Notes: generated by a model from the letters alone, not told the origin. A DNA stretch of 64,000 nucleotides from Chrysophaeum taylorii (GCA_029834535.1 JAQMWT010000077.1:1-64000), one strand, 5' to 3'. Counted from the stretch's first letter, positions 40,301 through 51,057 are shown. Numbers and translations are program-made.

Positions 40301-42833
40301 TCGCCGACGATCGCTCGGTCGTAATCGAAGCCAAAGTCGCGACGACGAGGCGCGAGAACGTCCGGACGCACCGGAAAATCGACGCTCGAGCCCGCGCGGC
40401 CGTCCGCGCGGCCCTCGTCGGCGACGCGACCCGCGTCGGCGCCGTTTCTCTCGCGTGGTCGCGTGTTCGACCACCACCACCACCACCACCAGGCTTCGAT
40501 TTCTTTCCGCCGAGCGAAAGGAAGAAGAAGAACAAACCGCTCGTCGTGCTCCACGGACTCTTCGGAACCAATTCCGACCTCGATCGCGTCGTTCGCCTCG
40601 GCGACTTATGCGACGACGACCGCGAGGTGATCAAATTCGATCTGACCGGTCACGGCGCCTCGGGCCCCCGCCAAGTTGACCCCGTGGCCTTTTCCTTCGA
40701 CGCCCACGTCGCGGCGTTGCTGGCCGCTCTCGACCGCGCGAGAATTGAAACCTTCGACGTCCTCGGCTACTCGTTCGGCGCGCGCCTCGCGCTCGGTATC
40801 AAAAGAGCGGCGCCGCGCCGCGTGCGAAAGGTCATCGCGGCCTCGGCCAATCTCGAGGGCCGCGACTCGATGTCGCCTACGGCGCGACGCGACCGCCTCG
40901 AGACGGACCGCCTGATCGCCGAGACGGTCGGAGGTCTCCGGACGCGCGACGACTGGCGCCGGTTCTTCGACGAGAAATGGTACGCGACCTCCGCAAAAAC
41001 AGGCATCTGGGCAACCCTGCGCGCCAATGAGACCGTCTACGCCGAAATGTTGGAACGACGCCTCGGAAGTGGCCCGCGACCCGAGGCCGTCGCCGCCTCG
41101 CTCCGCGGCGCGGGCCTCGCCGCCTCGCCCGCGCTCTGGACCGCGGCCGACGACGAGGACGTTGCGTATGTTTACGGCGCCAACGACAAGCGCTGCGAGG
41201 CGATCGCGCGCCGCCTCGCCTCTTCGCGCTGTCGGATTTTTCGCGTCGAGGGCGCCGGTCACGCCTTGCCCGACGAGGCGCCGGCCGACCTCGGCGCCGC
41301 GGCCCGCGCCTTCCTCGTCGAAAAAAATGATGACTACAAACACCCAGAAGAATCTATCACGTGCGTGCTGATCAAGGCCGTGCGCGTCGAGCCCTTCGAC
41401 CTGCCGCGGCGCGCGGCGCCGGCGGCGCGCTGGAACGCGACGCCAAACCCCGCCGAGTCGTCTTCAAACCTCCTCCGGGGCGTCCTCGTCGCGCTCGCCG
41501 ATTCTACTTCTTTTACTTCGGGGAGCCGCGGCATCGGCGAAGCGAGTCCGTGTCGAGGCGTGCACCAGGAAACTTTTGAGACCGTCTTGGCCGAATTGCG
41601 CGAGTGCGAGCCCGTGCTCCTCGGAGCTCGGGTCCCGCTATCCGTCGCGCGGCTCGACGGAAACCTGACGGCGTGGATCGAGAAGACCCTCGGCGGCCGA
41701 CGCCTCTCTCCCACCGCCCGCTTCGCTCTCGAAACCGCTCTTCTTCAGCTTGTCGCCGCGCCATCCTCGCTCCTCTACGCCCGCGCGCTCGACGGGCACG
41801 CTCGCTCCCGCGTGCGCCTCGCCGCCTTGCTCGCCCCCGGACCTCCACCCCTCGGGTCCAGCCGCGTCGTCAAGCTCAAAGTCGGCGAGCTGGCGCCGGA
41901 GGACGATGTGAGACTTATGTTGTTGTTCTTCTTGTTCTTGTTGTTGTTGTTGTTCTAGAGACCGAGCGATTCTGTGATCCGCGCAGGCGCGCCGCGTCGC
42001 TGAGGTTGTCGCCAGCGACGCGCGAATTCGGATCCGCGTCGACGCGAACCGAGCCTGGACGCCGACCGAGTACGTCGCCTTCGAGGCCGCGCTCTCGCCG
42101 GCGGCGCGCGCCGCGATCGACTTCGTCGAGGAACCGTCGGCCGAACCCGTAACCGCGACGCTCGCCGTTGCCCTCGACGAGTCGATCGCCGATAGTGCCG
42201 AGCGTTACCCGGAACGGTTTTGGTCAGACTCGTGGACCGACGCGGCCGCGTAAGAAGCTTTTTTTCGAAAAAAAAACTCACGTCCCTCCTCGCAGCCTCG
42301 TCCTCAAGCCGGCCGTGCTGGGCGTCGAGACGACCATCAGGATTGCTCGCGAGGCAACGAGACGAAAAAAAATGGTACTACGCTCTTGTCGAATCGGGCG
42401 ACGCGGCGCAGGTCATCCTCTCGAGTTGCTTCGAGTCCGGCGTCGGGCTCAGTCACGTGGCTACGATGGCCGCAGCGGTTCGGACCAGAGTCTCAATCTC
42501 TTGCTCGACGACGACAAACCTAATTTTTCGCAGCTCGACGACGGCGACCTCGCGTATTTTTTGTTTTTTTTCGTGCGTGACGACGTTGCGCGCAGGCACG
42601 GGCTCGGCACTTACGCGTGGCTGTGCGTCGGAGAGAAAAAGAAAAAATTAATCCGCTCTTACTCCTTTCTTTCTTTCTTTCTCAGGGACAACGACGACGT
42701 GCTTCGCCCCTCCTTCGCTCAACTCGTAGAGAACAGCGCCGTGGAACATGGGACCGCGGACGTCATCGAAGTAGCGCTTTGCGAGAGTGCCCTCGATGGC
42801 GCAGCCGCGCTCTTGTTGGCGACGCCTCGGTAG
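37360..42833 (+). CDS. PHYLLO: PHYLLO-type fused MenD-MenH-MenC, right copy, reaches the 3' end
   Basis: Start at 37360 ([19 protein letters not shown]). MenD occupies about 38110-40330 with introns near 38276-38372, 38421-38587, 38709-38754 (about 46 bp) and 38851-38905. MenH (about 40530-41320) has [10 protein letters not shown], nucleophile Ser in [10 protein letters not shown], Asp in YGANDKR and His in GAGHALP. MenC, o-succinylbenzoate synthase (about 41360-42833), shows the full acid-base set: VKLKVG (KxK), [20 protein letters not shown] and LVLKPAVLG, then [10 protein letters not shown]; introns lie near 41907-41985 and 42250-42296. The order D-H-C differs from the F-D-C-H of plant PHYLLO and matches the bacterial operon order. 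No MenF is recognised. Relative to the left arm, indels break the MenD exon near 39090, 39570 and 39840; an A-run near 42370 also shifts the frame. Confidence 0.85.
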
Positions 42834-42871
42834 GCGTGGGACCAGATCCTTTTTTTCGACACTAAAAGTCA

Positions 42872-44283
42872 CCCGACACTAAACATTACCCGCTCTTTCC
42901 AAACTCAGCTCCTAGGAGGGCCACCAGAGCCGAGCCGAAGGTGGCCGAGCACCCCAAGGCATGGAAGGAGCCTGGGCGGGCCCCTATGACAGCCAGCCAG
43001 CCCGGGAGAAGCGGCAGCGAGAAAAAACAGCTCCGAAGCGAGTTTTCAACAAGAAAACGGCTGCGTTGGACGCGGAAAAGAAACCCCAGCAGCAATAAGT
43101 CTTCGCGGAGGGAGGCCTTAGCGTATTGCGAGAAGGAAGGAGTAAGGGCCAAGAAGTGCACGACTGACCACCCAGAGTAGATTGAGCCCATCACCTGGAG
43201 ACAGCTCGACGATCGACTGAACGAGCGTGCTTTGTTTGATGAAACAGCCGCGACGCGCGCTCGCTCGGACCGGATGTTGCTCATGCCGAAGGAGGAGCAG
43301 GCGCTTGTGAAATGGATCGTTGAGAGCAACAAGGCCCGCGCCAAGCTGCTGCGAAGAGAGATTGGATTCAAAGTGCGCCATATTTTACTCCTCAATCCTC
43401 GACTTCAGAACCGGCGCGGCGGCCGACGCGAGAAAGTCCCGTTCAACTACGCCAACTACAAACTTGTGTGCGGCCATTCGCCCTCGGAAGAATTATTCAT
43501 AGGTTTCTTCGCCCGCAACTCGCACCGGATCAGCACGAAGATCACGCAAAATAATCGAGGCGAAGCGTGTGGCCGCGAATGGCGACGAGATGGTCGAGGA
43601 GTACTTTGCGGGCATCCGCGGACTTCGCGCCGACCTCAAGGCCGCGGGTATTATGGACGAGCACGGTGCCATATCCGACCCCCACCTTATCCTGAACCTC
43701 GACGAGACGCTCCAGTTTTTTCGTGGACTATGCCTACAACAAAGGGAACGCCAAGACCAAGTTTGGGGCCGGCAAGGGTGATTTCTGCCGAGGCCTACGA
43801 AATCCGCGAGTGTAACACTGTCATGATGTGCTGGGGCCTGTGCGGGCCGCGACGGACGCGGCTTTCTCGGCACGCTTCGAGGCGTTGCAGCGCTACAAGG
43901 ACGGCTGCGTCTGCGGCCTTGACAACGGCGCCGTCTGCGTCGCCCGCAAACTCAAGTACTGCGAGATCTGCGGGGACCTCAAATGGAAGCGGTGCGGTAA
44001 GAAGGCGTGCAAAAAGGCGCTGGAGGATCTTGCATTTGCCGTGCCGGATGATGCCGAAGATGAGGAGGAGGAGGACAGTGACGCCGAATTCGAGCGCGAG
44101 ATCGGTCACGGTCGTCGCCGCCATCGGCGACCCCAGCCACGAACCAACCAGCTACCTCAGACCCGCCCCAAAGCAGCGACCCCACCGAGACTTCGGGAGC
44201 TACGGTCATGCTTATTTCGACACCTAGTGCTTCTAGTGAGCCATCCTCTCCTTCCTCATGCCGGGCAATTTTTTAGTGTCGGG
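42872..44283 (+). mobile_element. Small DNA transposon with TIRs, pogo/CENP-B-like, decayed
   Basis: The 21-22 bp terminal inverted repeats are CCCGACACTAAACATTACCC(G) at 42872-42892 and its imperfect reverse complement at 44262-44283. The 1.4 kb between holds a broken transposase. A clear TA target duplication is not visible (CA on both sides at best). It sits just after the PHYLLO stop and is absent from the decayed block copy around 57000, so it inserted after the block duplicated or was lost there. Confidence 0.7.
43210..44227 (+). pseudogene. Transposase remnant (HTH plus DDE) of the TIR transposon
   Basis: The first piece (from about 43232) reads like a CENP-B/pogo HTH: LMPKEEQALVKWIVESNKAR then LLRREIGFKVRHILLL. 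A second frame (43569 on) has MVEEYFAGIRGLRADLKAAG and SDPHLILNLDETLQFF, the NxDE block that holds an Asp of the DDE nuclease. A third piece ends in a Cys-rich block (CVCGLDNGAVCVARKLKYC, EICGDLKWKRCGKKACKKA) that looks like a zinc-binding tail, then an acidic run. At least two frame changes separate the pieces, so it is not active. Confidence 0.6.
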
Positions 44284-44289
44284 CACTGC

Positions 44290-44756
44290 TAGACATTACC
44301 CCGCACCATACCACGATCACGTTAAACTGGGGTATGGCGTGCCTCAGGTCCGAAAGAAGAGTGGTCGGGACTACGCCTGAGCGTCTCACTTCGCTCGTTG
44401 GTCGAGTTCGGTCCATGGTACGGCCCTGACAACGAAACTGTAATTTTTAGTATCGACCCGCCTGTACGACGTCTAAAAACGAATGGTTTGGGTGTTTTTT
44501 TTTTGCCTGGCTTTAAAACATGGACGGCTAAGAGGGGGGGGGTGCGTGTGGGTGCTTGAGGGTTTTGGTGTGTTGTGCGGGGTATGAAGGATATGCCTGA
44601 AGGGCGTAGATATGTATGCGGGACCTAGTCGGGGTCATCGCCGAGCCGAGGTGCAGGCGAAGAGAGGACGGACCCCGCCCGTAGGTCGTACGCATGCTTG
44701 TAGATTTTAAAATCCAGCGTTATTCTGTCTTCGGAAAATAATAAGTCGATGTTCAT
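44290..44756. other. Interval without a recognisable gene; dispersed motif at 44515-44585
   Basis: No gene seen. 44515-44585 (GGCTAAGAGGGGGGGGTG, then 'gtgggtgcttgagggttttg') is an inverted copy of the GTCGAC/CCCTAG-type motif described at 58616-58975, and nearly repeats 53690-53722. Confidence 0.5.
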
Positions 44757-46382
44757 TCAATTACGCGCGGGCAGCCCGCGCCCTACTGGGGTCGGAGAAA
44801 TCAAGATCTGAAAGAAAATCGAACATGAGGAGACCGTGGTAGTACCGTAGATTATAAGCTCAACCAAAATTTCCAGCGCACGACTTGAATCCAATCGATT
44901 CGATTCGATTCGATTCTTTGAAGGATGGTGCGCGTGCCTCGACGAGGAGGGTGCGTGTGCCTCGTCTCGAGGCCTGCCTGCCTGCTCCAGGAGCTGAGTG
45001 GAAAGAGAGCCCAGAGCACGCACGCACGGACGTGTACGCACGCACCCACGAGTGGCAGCCATTTGTAGTGTGTGTGCCCAAGTTGGCGAGTCTCGGAAAT
45101 AGGAAATGGGGAATAATAAAGAACCTTTTTTTGGACTTCCCATGGAGTAAGGAGAAGAAAGCAGAAGCTCAGCACGACGCAGCCGAATCAGTGGCGAAAA
45201 TTGCAGCGCACTCGTTCGTGCCCGCCACCTCCTACAACACCAGAAACACATCATAAGACGCAAGGCCCGAAGGAACGGACGCACGTTGCCGCTGCCGCCG
45301 AGCGAGCCGTTGTCGACGCACTTGACCTCGGCAGTGGCCAAACTGTCGGCAACGGTGGTGCCATCAATTGCAACGGTGGAGCTCTTCTCCACGATAAGTT
45401 TCTGCGCGACAGGCCACATCATCGTGGATGATGCACTTAAAATTACCTCTTCGATGCATAGGTCGTCGAGGTCAACGGTGTCAATCTCGACAATGTTGAG
45501 ACTGTTAAAGACTGAATCCGAAATCGAGAGAGTGTCAATGTTTTTGAGCTCGATCGTCTCGACGTGGATCTTGCTTATTGTGACCGTCGGCACGTTGGTA
45601 ATGGAAACGTCGGACGAGAAGTCGACCCCGTTTTTCATTATGAGTCCGCAATCCGTATTCTCGGAGATCGTGGCGTCGCTCTGAAGGGCAGTCCCGGATC
45701 CCTTGATCTCGATGCTCCCGCTGTCGACGCAACTGTTTTTTTCGAGATTGAGATCGCCCAGAGCGTAGTCCTTGATCAAGATACCCGAGGACCCCGAAAC
45801 CGTCGACTCCTTGATGCCAACGTCGTTGGCTGAAGTAGCCGCGTCCGGGATGAGCCAGTTCTTCAAAACGTATTTCTCAGTCGTCGTGCCTTTTTCGACA
45901 TTTATCGCTGGAGGAGCTTCGCACGCGCACGTGCCGAGGTTCGCCGCGTCGCAGAAACCAGCGCCGTTGACCGTGAGCTCGCCAGCCGCATCGAGGTGCG
46001 ACACCGTATTGACGCACCCCTTGACGACCACTTTCTCGCACCCCTTGCACTTGATTTCGTTGACTGAAGTCGAGGAACCGTCGAGAAGTCGCACGTCGGC
46101 GCCGCCATCCTCGGCTTTTATCGAGTCAACGGAAGCGTCCTTGACAAAAATCGTGGAATCCCCAAGCATCTCGACCGAGCCGACACTCGCGCCCATCTCC
46201 ATCACCAGCTTTGCGCCCGGAAACACAATGATGTTGCCCGTGACCGTGCTCTGGATTCTACACGTCCCCGACGGCACTTCTACGTTGTCGAATACGGTGT
46301 CCGTGATGACCCCAGCGCAGATTTCCTGAGCCTGGGCATGAGCGATCAACACCAACCACAGTGCCAAGGTCGCACGCCCCAT
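44757..46382 (-). CDS. Secreted protein with beta-helix-like repeats
   Basis: Start at 46382 gives MGRATLALWLVLIAHAQAQE, a clean signal peptide; the frame is open further upstream, but that part is low-complexity. The mature part (about 370 residues) consists of short strand-turn units rich in Val, Ile, Thr, Ser and Asp (e.g. VEMLGDSTIFVKDASVDSIK and VTISKIHVETIELKNIDTLS), typical of right-handed parallel beta-helix or adhesin-like proteins, with paired cysteines (KCKGCEKVVVKGC, CDAANLGTCACEA). No enzyme motif seen. From about 45290 downward the sequence becomes Arg/Pro-rich and is probably not coding (unresolved intron or 3' end). A decayed copy lies at 57540-58330. Confidence 0.6.
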   Translation of the reverse strand: MGRATLALWLVLIAHAQAQEICAGVITDTVFDNVEVPSGTCRIQSTVTGNIIVFPGAKLVMEMGASVGSVEMLGDSTIFVKDASVDSIKAEDGGADVRLLDGSSTSVNEIKCKGCEKVVVKGCVNTVSHLDAAGELTVNGAGFCDAANLGTCACEAPPAINVEKGTTTEKYVLKNWLIPDAATSANDVGIKESTVSGSSGILIKDYALGDLNLEKNSCVDSGSIEIKGSGTALQSDATISENTDCGLIMKNGVDFSSDVSITNVPTVTISKIHVETIELKNIDTLSISDSVFNSLNIVEIDTVDLDDLCIEEVILSASSTMMWPVAQKLIVEKSSTVAIDGTTVADSLATAEVKCVDNGSLGGSGNVRPFLRALRLMMCFWCCRRWRARTSALQFSPLIRLRRAELLLSSPYSMGSPKKGSLLFPISYFRDSPTWAHTLQMAATRGCVRTRPCVRALGSLSTQLLEQAGRPRDEAHAPSSSRHAHHPSKNRIESNRLDSSRALEILVELIIYGTTTVSSCSIFFQILISPTPVGRGLPARN

Positions 46383-46717
46383 GTGAATGAATGAATGAAT
46401 GAATAACTTCGACAAGATAATAATCTTCCGATTCCTCGAATGCTTTCAACTACGTCTGCTTCCACCAGCGCATAATAACAACAACATGTTCTTTCTAGTA
46501 TATAGATTCAAGCTCAATAATCTTGCTCGCCAATAGTTCCTTTATTATCAGAACGTATCTGAAAATAACTTCTTTGGAATTATTGTTTTTTGGGAACTTG
46601 AAGTAACTGTAATTGAATTCGACGGGAGAGCACCGCAGCCGCCGGCGCGATGTATCTCGCGATGACCCCGATAGTTGCTGTTGAATCGTGTGGTAATACT
46701 CGCTTTCGGGCTGCCTC

Positions 46718-47570
46718 ATGGACAGCGCGTGCACCGTCAACTTGTGGTGTGAGGGGCAGCGCGTTGCGCAGCTCTTCGTATATCCAGCTAATAAGAGGCT
46801 GCGCGACTACTCGCGCAACTCGGGGAGCGCAACATTCCGTTGCCAGTGGTGGAGGAGAGTCGATGGTCGGAAGCATCGACATTCCCATGCGACGGCTCTT
46901 TGTGTGGCGAACTGTCTTTACTCGCTGTCGAGTATGGCGACTCGGCGCTGCAGGCACTCGGGAGGTTACCGTCGAGAGTCCTAGAGCTTCGGCGTATTAC
47001 GGCCGAAGATCCCGCGAGGCTCTACGATTGACCATCGCCTTGTTCTTTTTTTCGACAATGTCTGTTGGTGCCACGACGACGCTCCCTCGCCGGACGCGGG
47101 CTTCGGCAGTCACAGGGTGGTGAGGACGGCTGTTGTGACCTAGACCGCCCGAAAGTGCGATGCGGCGACCACCAAGGTCGACACGACAGCGAGTGCAGTT
47201 GGCCAAGGAATGACTCACGGCAACTAAACTCTGGCGCATATTTGTCAAGTTAGCGGTGGTCGGGCCGAACTCGTAAGACGGAGGCCACTACGATCTTGAA
47301 TTGGACCGCGGCGACGCATCCGCACTCTTCTCTTCGAACCGCGATCCGCGAGCGCCGGTTGCGCGTAAGACGCCGCCGTAGCCGCCGCCGAGCTGCTTTT
47401 GCTTGAGTGAGCCGTGCGCGTCGACTGCGCGACCGAAGCAACCATCGACCTGACCAAGCGCATCGCCACCCAGCTCCGGGCGTCCGACTCGCGCGGCGAG
47501 CTGCCGCAGCGGAGCCGCGGCTAAGACCATCCTTCCCCCGCCGAAGACGCTGGCGCGTCTCTTCCGCCGG
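46718..47570 (+). pseudogene. Decayed copy of the ubiquitin-like-domain gene (block copy 1)
   Basis: Begins with MDSACTVNLWCEGQRVAQL, matching MNSVCTVNVWYEGQRVAQL at 51171, and follows that gene at DNA level through the equivalents of FPYDGSVCGE, the segment around 47040-47230, and the tail near 47520, but with many stops and shifts. The aligned start supports the choice of 51171 as start of the intact gene. Confidence 0.75.
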
Positions 47571-47774
47571 AGACAATGGGAGACATCGCAAACTGAGAAC
47601 AATAAATAAACGAGATACACGCATATCATGGTACCTCCACACGCGAGAGATTCGCCCAGATGGAGTATAAATCAGAGGAGGGGGAGCGAGCGCGCAGCGA
47701 CATGCGCATGCGAATCGCGGGGTCTTCTTGTCCGCCTCGCTCGCCATATAGTGCTTGCTTGCGTTGGTGTTGGC

Positions 47775-48407
47775 TCAGGGGTTGCACAGGACGATGACGA
47801 TTGGATCGACAGACACGCCATCGCCGACCCAGAATTTCAACAAGAACGACGTCAACCGCGACATGTGTTCTTGTTCCTTCTCTTCTTCATCTGCGACGAC
47901 CTTCTTGATGGGCATCGTCTTGTGGGGCATAGTCTCGAGGGGGATAGCCTGGACGGGGTCAGGGATAGCTGCGACCGGCTTGATGACTTCCTTGACCGGT
48001 GCGTCCTGCGGGTCCTCTTCTTGCGCCGGCTCGACCACCGGCGTCTTGAGCGGCGTCTCAACGGGCTTGTCATTCACCGAGGGCTCCTCGGCGACCACGG
48101 GCTCTTCGACAACTGGCTCTTCGACAACTGGCTCTTCGACGACTGGCTCCTTCCTGTCTTCCGCCACAGGCACATCTTGCTCAACTGGAACCGGCTGGAC
48201 CACCTTAACCGGCTCGGCCGGTTCCTCCTTGGTCTCAAAATCCTCAACCTTAGGCACCTGATGCACGCTGGGATCCTTCTTGAGGAGCGAATTCCTAGCT
48301 TTGCCGCTCAGAAAACCACGCATCCCAGTCACCCGAGCCGCCCCCTTCCTAACCATTCGAAGCGAGGACTGCCGCTTGAGCAGAGTCTTTTCCGGCGAAG
48401 TCGCCAT
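47775..48407 (-). CDS. Glu/Pro-rich repeat protein, family member 1 (short)
   Basis: 210 residues. The basic N-terminus MATSPEKTLLKRQSSLRMVR, continuing through GFLSGKARNSLLK, and the C-terminus DPIVIVLCNP are nearly the same as in the members at 52630-53526 and (C-terminus only) 59902-64000. In between is acidic Glu-Pro-Val sequence, including four tandem VVEEP units. A region near the C-terminus (IPLETMPHKTMPIKKV) is also shared. No known domain; a cytoskeletal or scaffold-like filament protein is only a guess. It is convergent with the decayed UBL gene, as member 2 is with the intact one. Confidence 0.7.
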   Translation of the reverse strand: MATSPEKTLLKRQSSLRMVRKGAARVTGMRGFLSGKARNSLLKKDPSVHQVPKVEDFETKEEPAEPVKVVQPVPVEQDVPVAEDRKEPVVEEPVVEEPVVEEPVVAEEPSVNDKPVETPLKTPVVEPAQEEDPQDAPVKEVIKPVAAIPDPVQAIPLETMPHKTMPIKKVVADEEEKEQEHMSRLTSFLLKFWVGDGVSVDPIVIVLCNP

Positions 48408-48421
48408 CTCTGAGCAACGCT

Positions 48422-48491
48422 CAAGGATCTCTCACAGAGCGGATCCAAACGCACGACAAGGATCTCTCACAAAGCGGATCCAAACACACGA
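48422..48491. repeat. Two tandem 35-bp units upstream of family member 1
   Basis: CAAGGATCTCTCACA then RAGCGGATCCAAAC, repeated at 48422 and 48457 with two differences. It is just upstream of the start codon at 48407, so it may lie in the 5' UTR or promoter. Confidence 0.85.
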
Positions 48492-49255
48492 CCGGAAGAC
48501 ACGCGACGCATTAAGGGAGCGTTTATACGTAGTTAGGAAAGCCAGATCCATGGGTACGCGTGCGTACTTGAACCCATAATTGACTTTGCTGTTTCCTTGA
48601 AGATCGAGAATTATAATGATCTTGTTGTGCAGTTGTGCTGGCGTCAGATCACAGGTTAGGCCCCAATAATGACCAACTGCTAAACGGGGAGGGCAGAACC
48701 ACGCATGAACAGGGTAACTGTGACGGAAATGTTCGGGTATCGTGGTCCCCGGTCTTGGCCCTGAGGCTGTGGCAATCAAATGCGGCGAAAAATCTTGGCA
48801 GGCCGAAGAACATGAGGAAGAAAGAGCTCCCTTTGCAAAGCGCTGTCCGCGGAGGGGCTATCCACGGATCGACCCATAATGACAAACCGACTCGGGGCAG
48901 GCCCCTGGCAACCAAGCTTGAGAGAGAGCTTCGGCACTTTGATGAGCAGTGCTTATTCCAATATACAAGATACCGGTTCGTGCCTGCTACCGTGTCTGGC
49001 TCGCGCCTACCTGAGCCAAAACCCGGATTCGTGGGATAAACAGACAGACCGTTCGCTGCACTTTTAGTAAGTTTTACTCTAATTTGCGGTGAAGCAAAAA
49101 CCTCTACTCTGAGGTGGCTAGGGAAAACGTCAAAAGTAAAGTCAAGTGGCCACTAGGCTATCGATCCGGGGTAACGCAAAGTAAAGTAAAGTAATGTAGG
49201 CATGTCATCTTTTTCGTATCCGCCGAATGGCATTCGCAAGCCGTCGCAAGCCGTC
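48492..49255. other. Interval without a recognisable gene
   Basis: No family recognised on either strand. From 49065 on, GTAAAGT-type repeats appear (49165-49200), and similar ones flank the hAT fragment on its other side (49655-49690). Confidence 0.4.
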
Positions 49256-49560
49256 TACTCTTCCGGCGAGTCCGCATCGTCCTCTTGGTTTTCTTCGGCG
49301 GGGATCGTGGTCTCGTCGGCGACGTTGGCGATCTTGCCGTATTCGCCTCGGGCCCACTCCATGAACTCGCGGTTCATGCGCAAGAGGACGAGCATGTCGC
49401 ATTCTTCGTCGCCAAGCAGCGAGTTGTTACCCTCGGTCAGAACGATGTTGCCGGCCGAGATGATTCGTTCGCAGAAGCTCTCAGCAGGAAGCGTGCCGAT
49501 GGAGCCGCGTGAAGATCTGGCGAGCTTGGGGAAGAAGTCAAAGTGGTGTCTTTCTCGATC
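49256..49560 (-). pseudogene. C-terminal fragment of a hAT-family transposase
   Basis: The minus strand, read from about 49560 to the stop at 49256, gives FDFFPKLARSSRGSIGTLPA, then ESFCERIISAGNIVLTEGNN and ECDMLVLLRMNREFMEW. This is the dimerisation region at the end of hAT transposases (family form IPAxSxxxERxFSxAGxIxxxxRxxLxxxxxxxLxxLxxN). It ends in an acidic tail. Upstream the frame closes at once, so only the end survives. Confidence 0.65.
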
Positions 49561-49569
49561 TTATTGTTG

Positions 49570-50774
49570 AACTTTGCCCCATTCGCCAGCACATCTCAAG
49601 AGTAAAGTGAAACCTTTGACTCTAGTTCAAGTTTGAATCTAGGCACAGCGAGAGGGGTAAAGTAAAGTAAAGTAAGATAAAATAAGGATTTTACCCTATT
49701 CTCTTTGCTCGTAGAATAAAGGTGCCACGCTGAAGCCCTTCCTTTTAGAGATTCACGGTCGCCGCGTAATGCGACGTGTCCACCGTGTAAATCACCTCAC
49801 AAGAGTCGTGAAGTAAACCCGCGTTTACAAGGAAGGTTTTTTTATGAATATGCAATGGCGCATAAAAACCCTTCTCACCGCCCCACCCCCCCCTTTTTTT
49901 TGAGTCGCGTTTTAAAACAATCCTGCGCAAAGCGTATCGTAGTACGGACTTGGGCAGAAAGTGGCTGTGCCAAATTCACCGAGGTTAAAGCGGCTCAAGT
50001 TCGCCGCAACTACCGCGAATGGGGGATCGCCAACGCCTTTGGCCGGGCGCGCTGTGTCCTCACCGCCCTCAGCCATGTCGCCGCCTCGGGGAGCCCCAGG
50101 CCGCCCGCGCCCAGCAGAACGCCACAATTCGTTCCACATACGTCCGGCGGCAGCATGCGAATGACCGGCGGGCGGGGTCCGTCCTCTCCTCGCCCGCCCC
50201 GCGGCTCGGCGATGACCCTGACTAGGCCCCGGGATACCCCAGCCTACCAGGCATCCCGCACGTCTTCACACAGTCCCCTAAACCCCTGAACGGGGTCCAG
50301 CCATACTTCACGTCTCCACACAAAACCCCATTCCTCTGAACGGAAAACCTCCGTCTTCCAGGCATCCCTCACGTCTCCACAAAAACTCCAAACCACTGAA
50401 CGCGCGTGCTCCCGTTCGTAACCACCCCCCCCTCCCCTCTTAATCCCTCACCGTGCCCCCTCTCACACCCCCCCTCTTTGCACTCGACTTCTACAAACCC
50501 TCACCTTGGCCGTGCCCCCGGCTCGCACCCCCTTTCAGCCGTCGACTTCTAGGAGCGCCCACCTCTACAGCACTTACTGCGTTCGAATTACGTAACCTTG
50601 CCCCGCGGCTCGGCGATGATCCCGACTAGTCCTCGCATACCCATTTGCGCCCTTCCGGCATATCCCTCATGCCCACACACAACGCACCATATCCTTAAAG
50701 CCCCCACATGCACCCCTTCTTAGCAGTCGACCTTTAAGAAACCTTGCAGCTTTTGCAGCCCCTTACCCTGATCG
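49570..50774. other. Interval without a recognisable gene; C-rich repeats
   Basis: 50240-50760 holds several imperfect repeats of a C-rich phrase (catcccgcacgtcttcacac, then 'cccctaaacccctgaacggg' and later variants), plus two copies of the GTCGAC-type motif (about 50535 and 50725). No gene is supported. Confidence 0.45.
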
Positions 50775-51057
50775 CCGACCGCATGGTTGCGATGGAGGAC
50801 GGTGCCCCATGAATCCTGGGCCTTGCGAGGGCATCCGCCCTCCCGACGTAGGTTGGCACCTGCTCGCCTCCCGGGCGGGCCGGTTTGCAGCCGGAACGTT
50901 CGCAGTGGGACGGGGTATGGCCGGGGGCGCAGACTTAGCGCTATCGACGAGTTGGTTGCCAGTCACATCGCGGTCTCCGCGTCGCATGGCGACAAGCCTG
51001 ATGATCACTCTCCGCCGACTCACCTTTCGGCACCCTTCGTCTACAGACCCCCGTGAT
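50775..51057 (+). repeat. Dispersed GC-rich repeat, copy 2
   Basis: Matches 27795-28140 in order (atggaggacggtgcc, then 'gccttgcgagggcatccg', 'ggaacgttcgcagtgggacg' and 'gcggtctccgcgtcgcatgg'). The last third of copy 1 is missing. It ends about 110 bp before the UBL start. Confidence 0.75.

Larger units (their letters stand above)
32292..40923. repeat. Right arm of the large inverted repeat
   Basis: Reverse complement of 1-8670. The inner end lies in a GATGATGAT run (about 32289-32310). Differences from the left arm are mainly one- or two-base indels in homopolymers and GC-rich runs, densest near the inner junction (32400-33100). This breaks frames that are open on the left arm. Confidence 0.95.
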
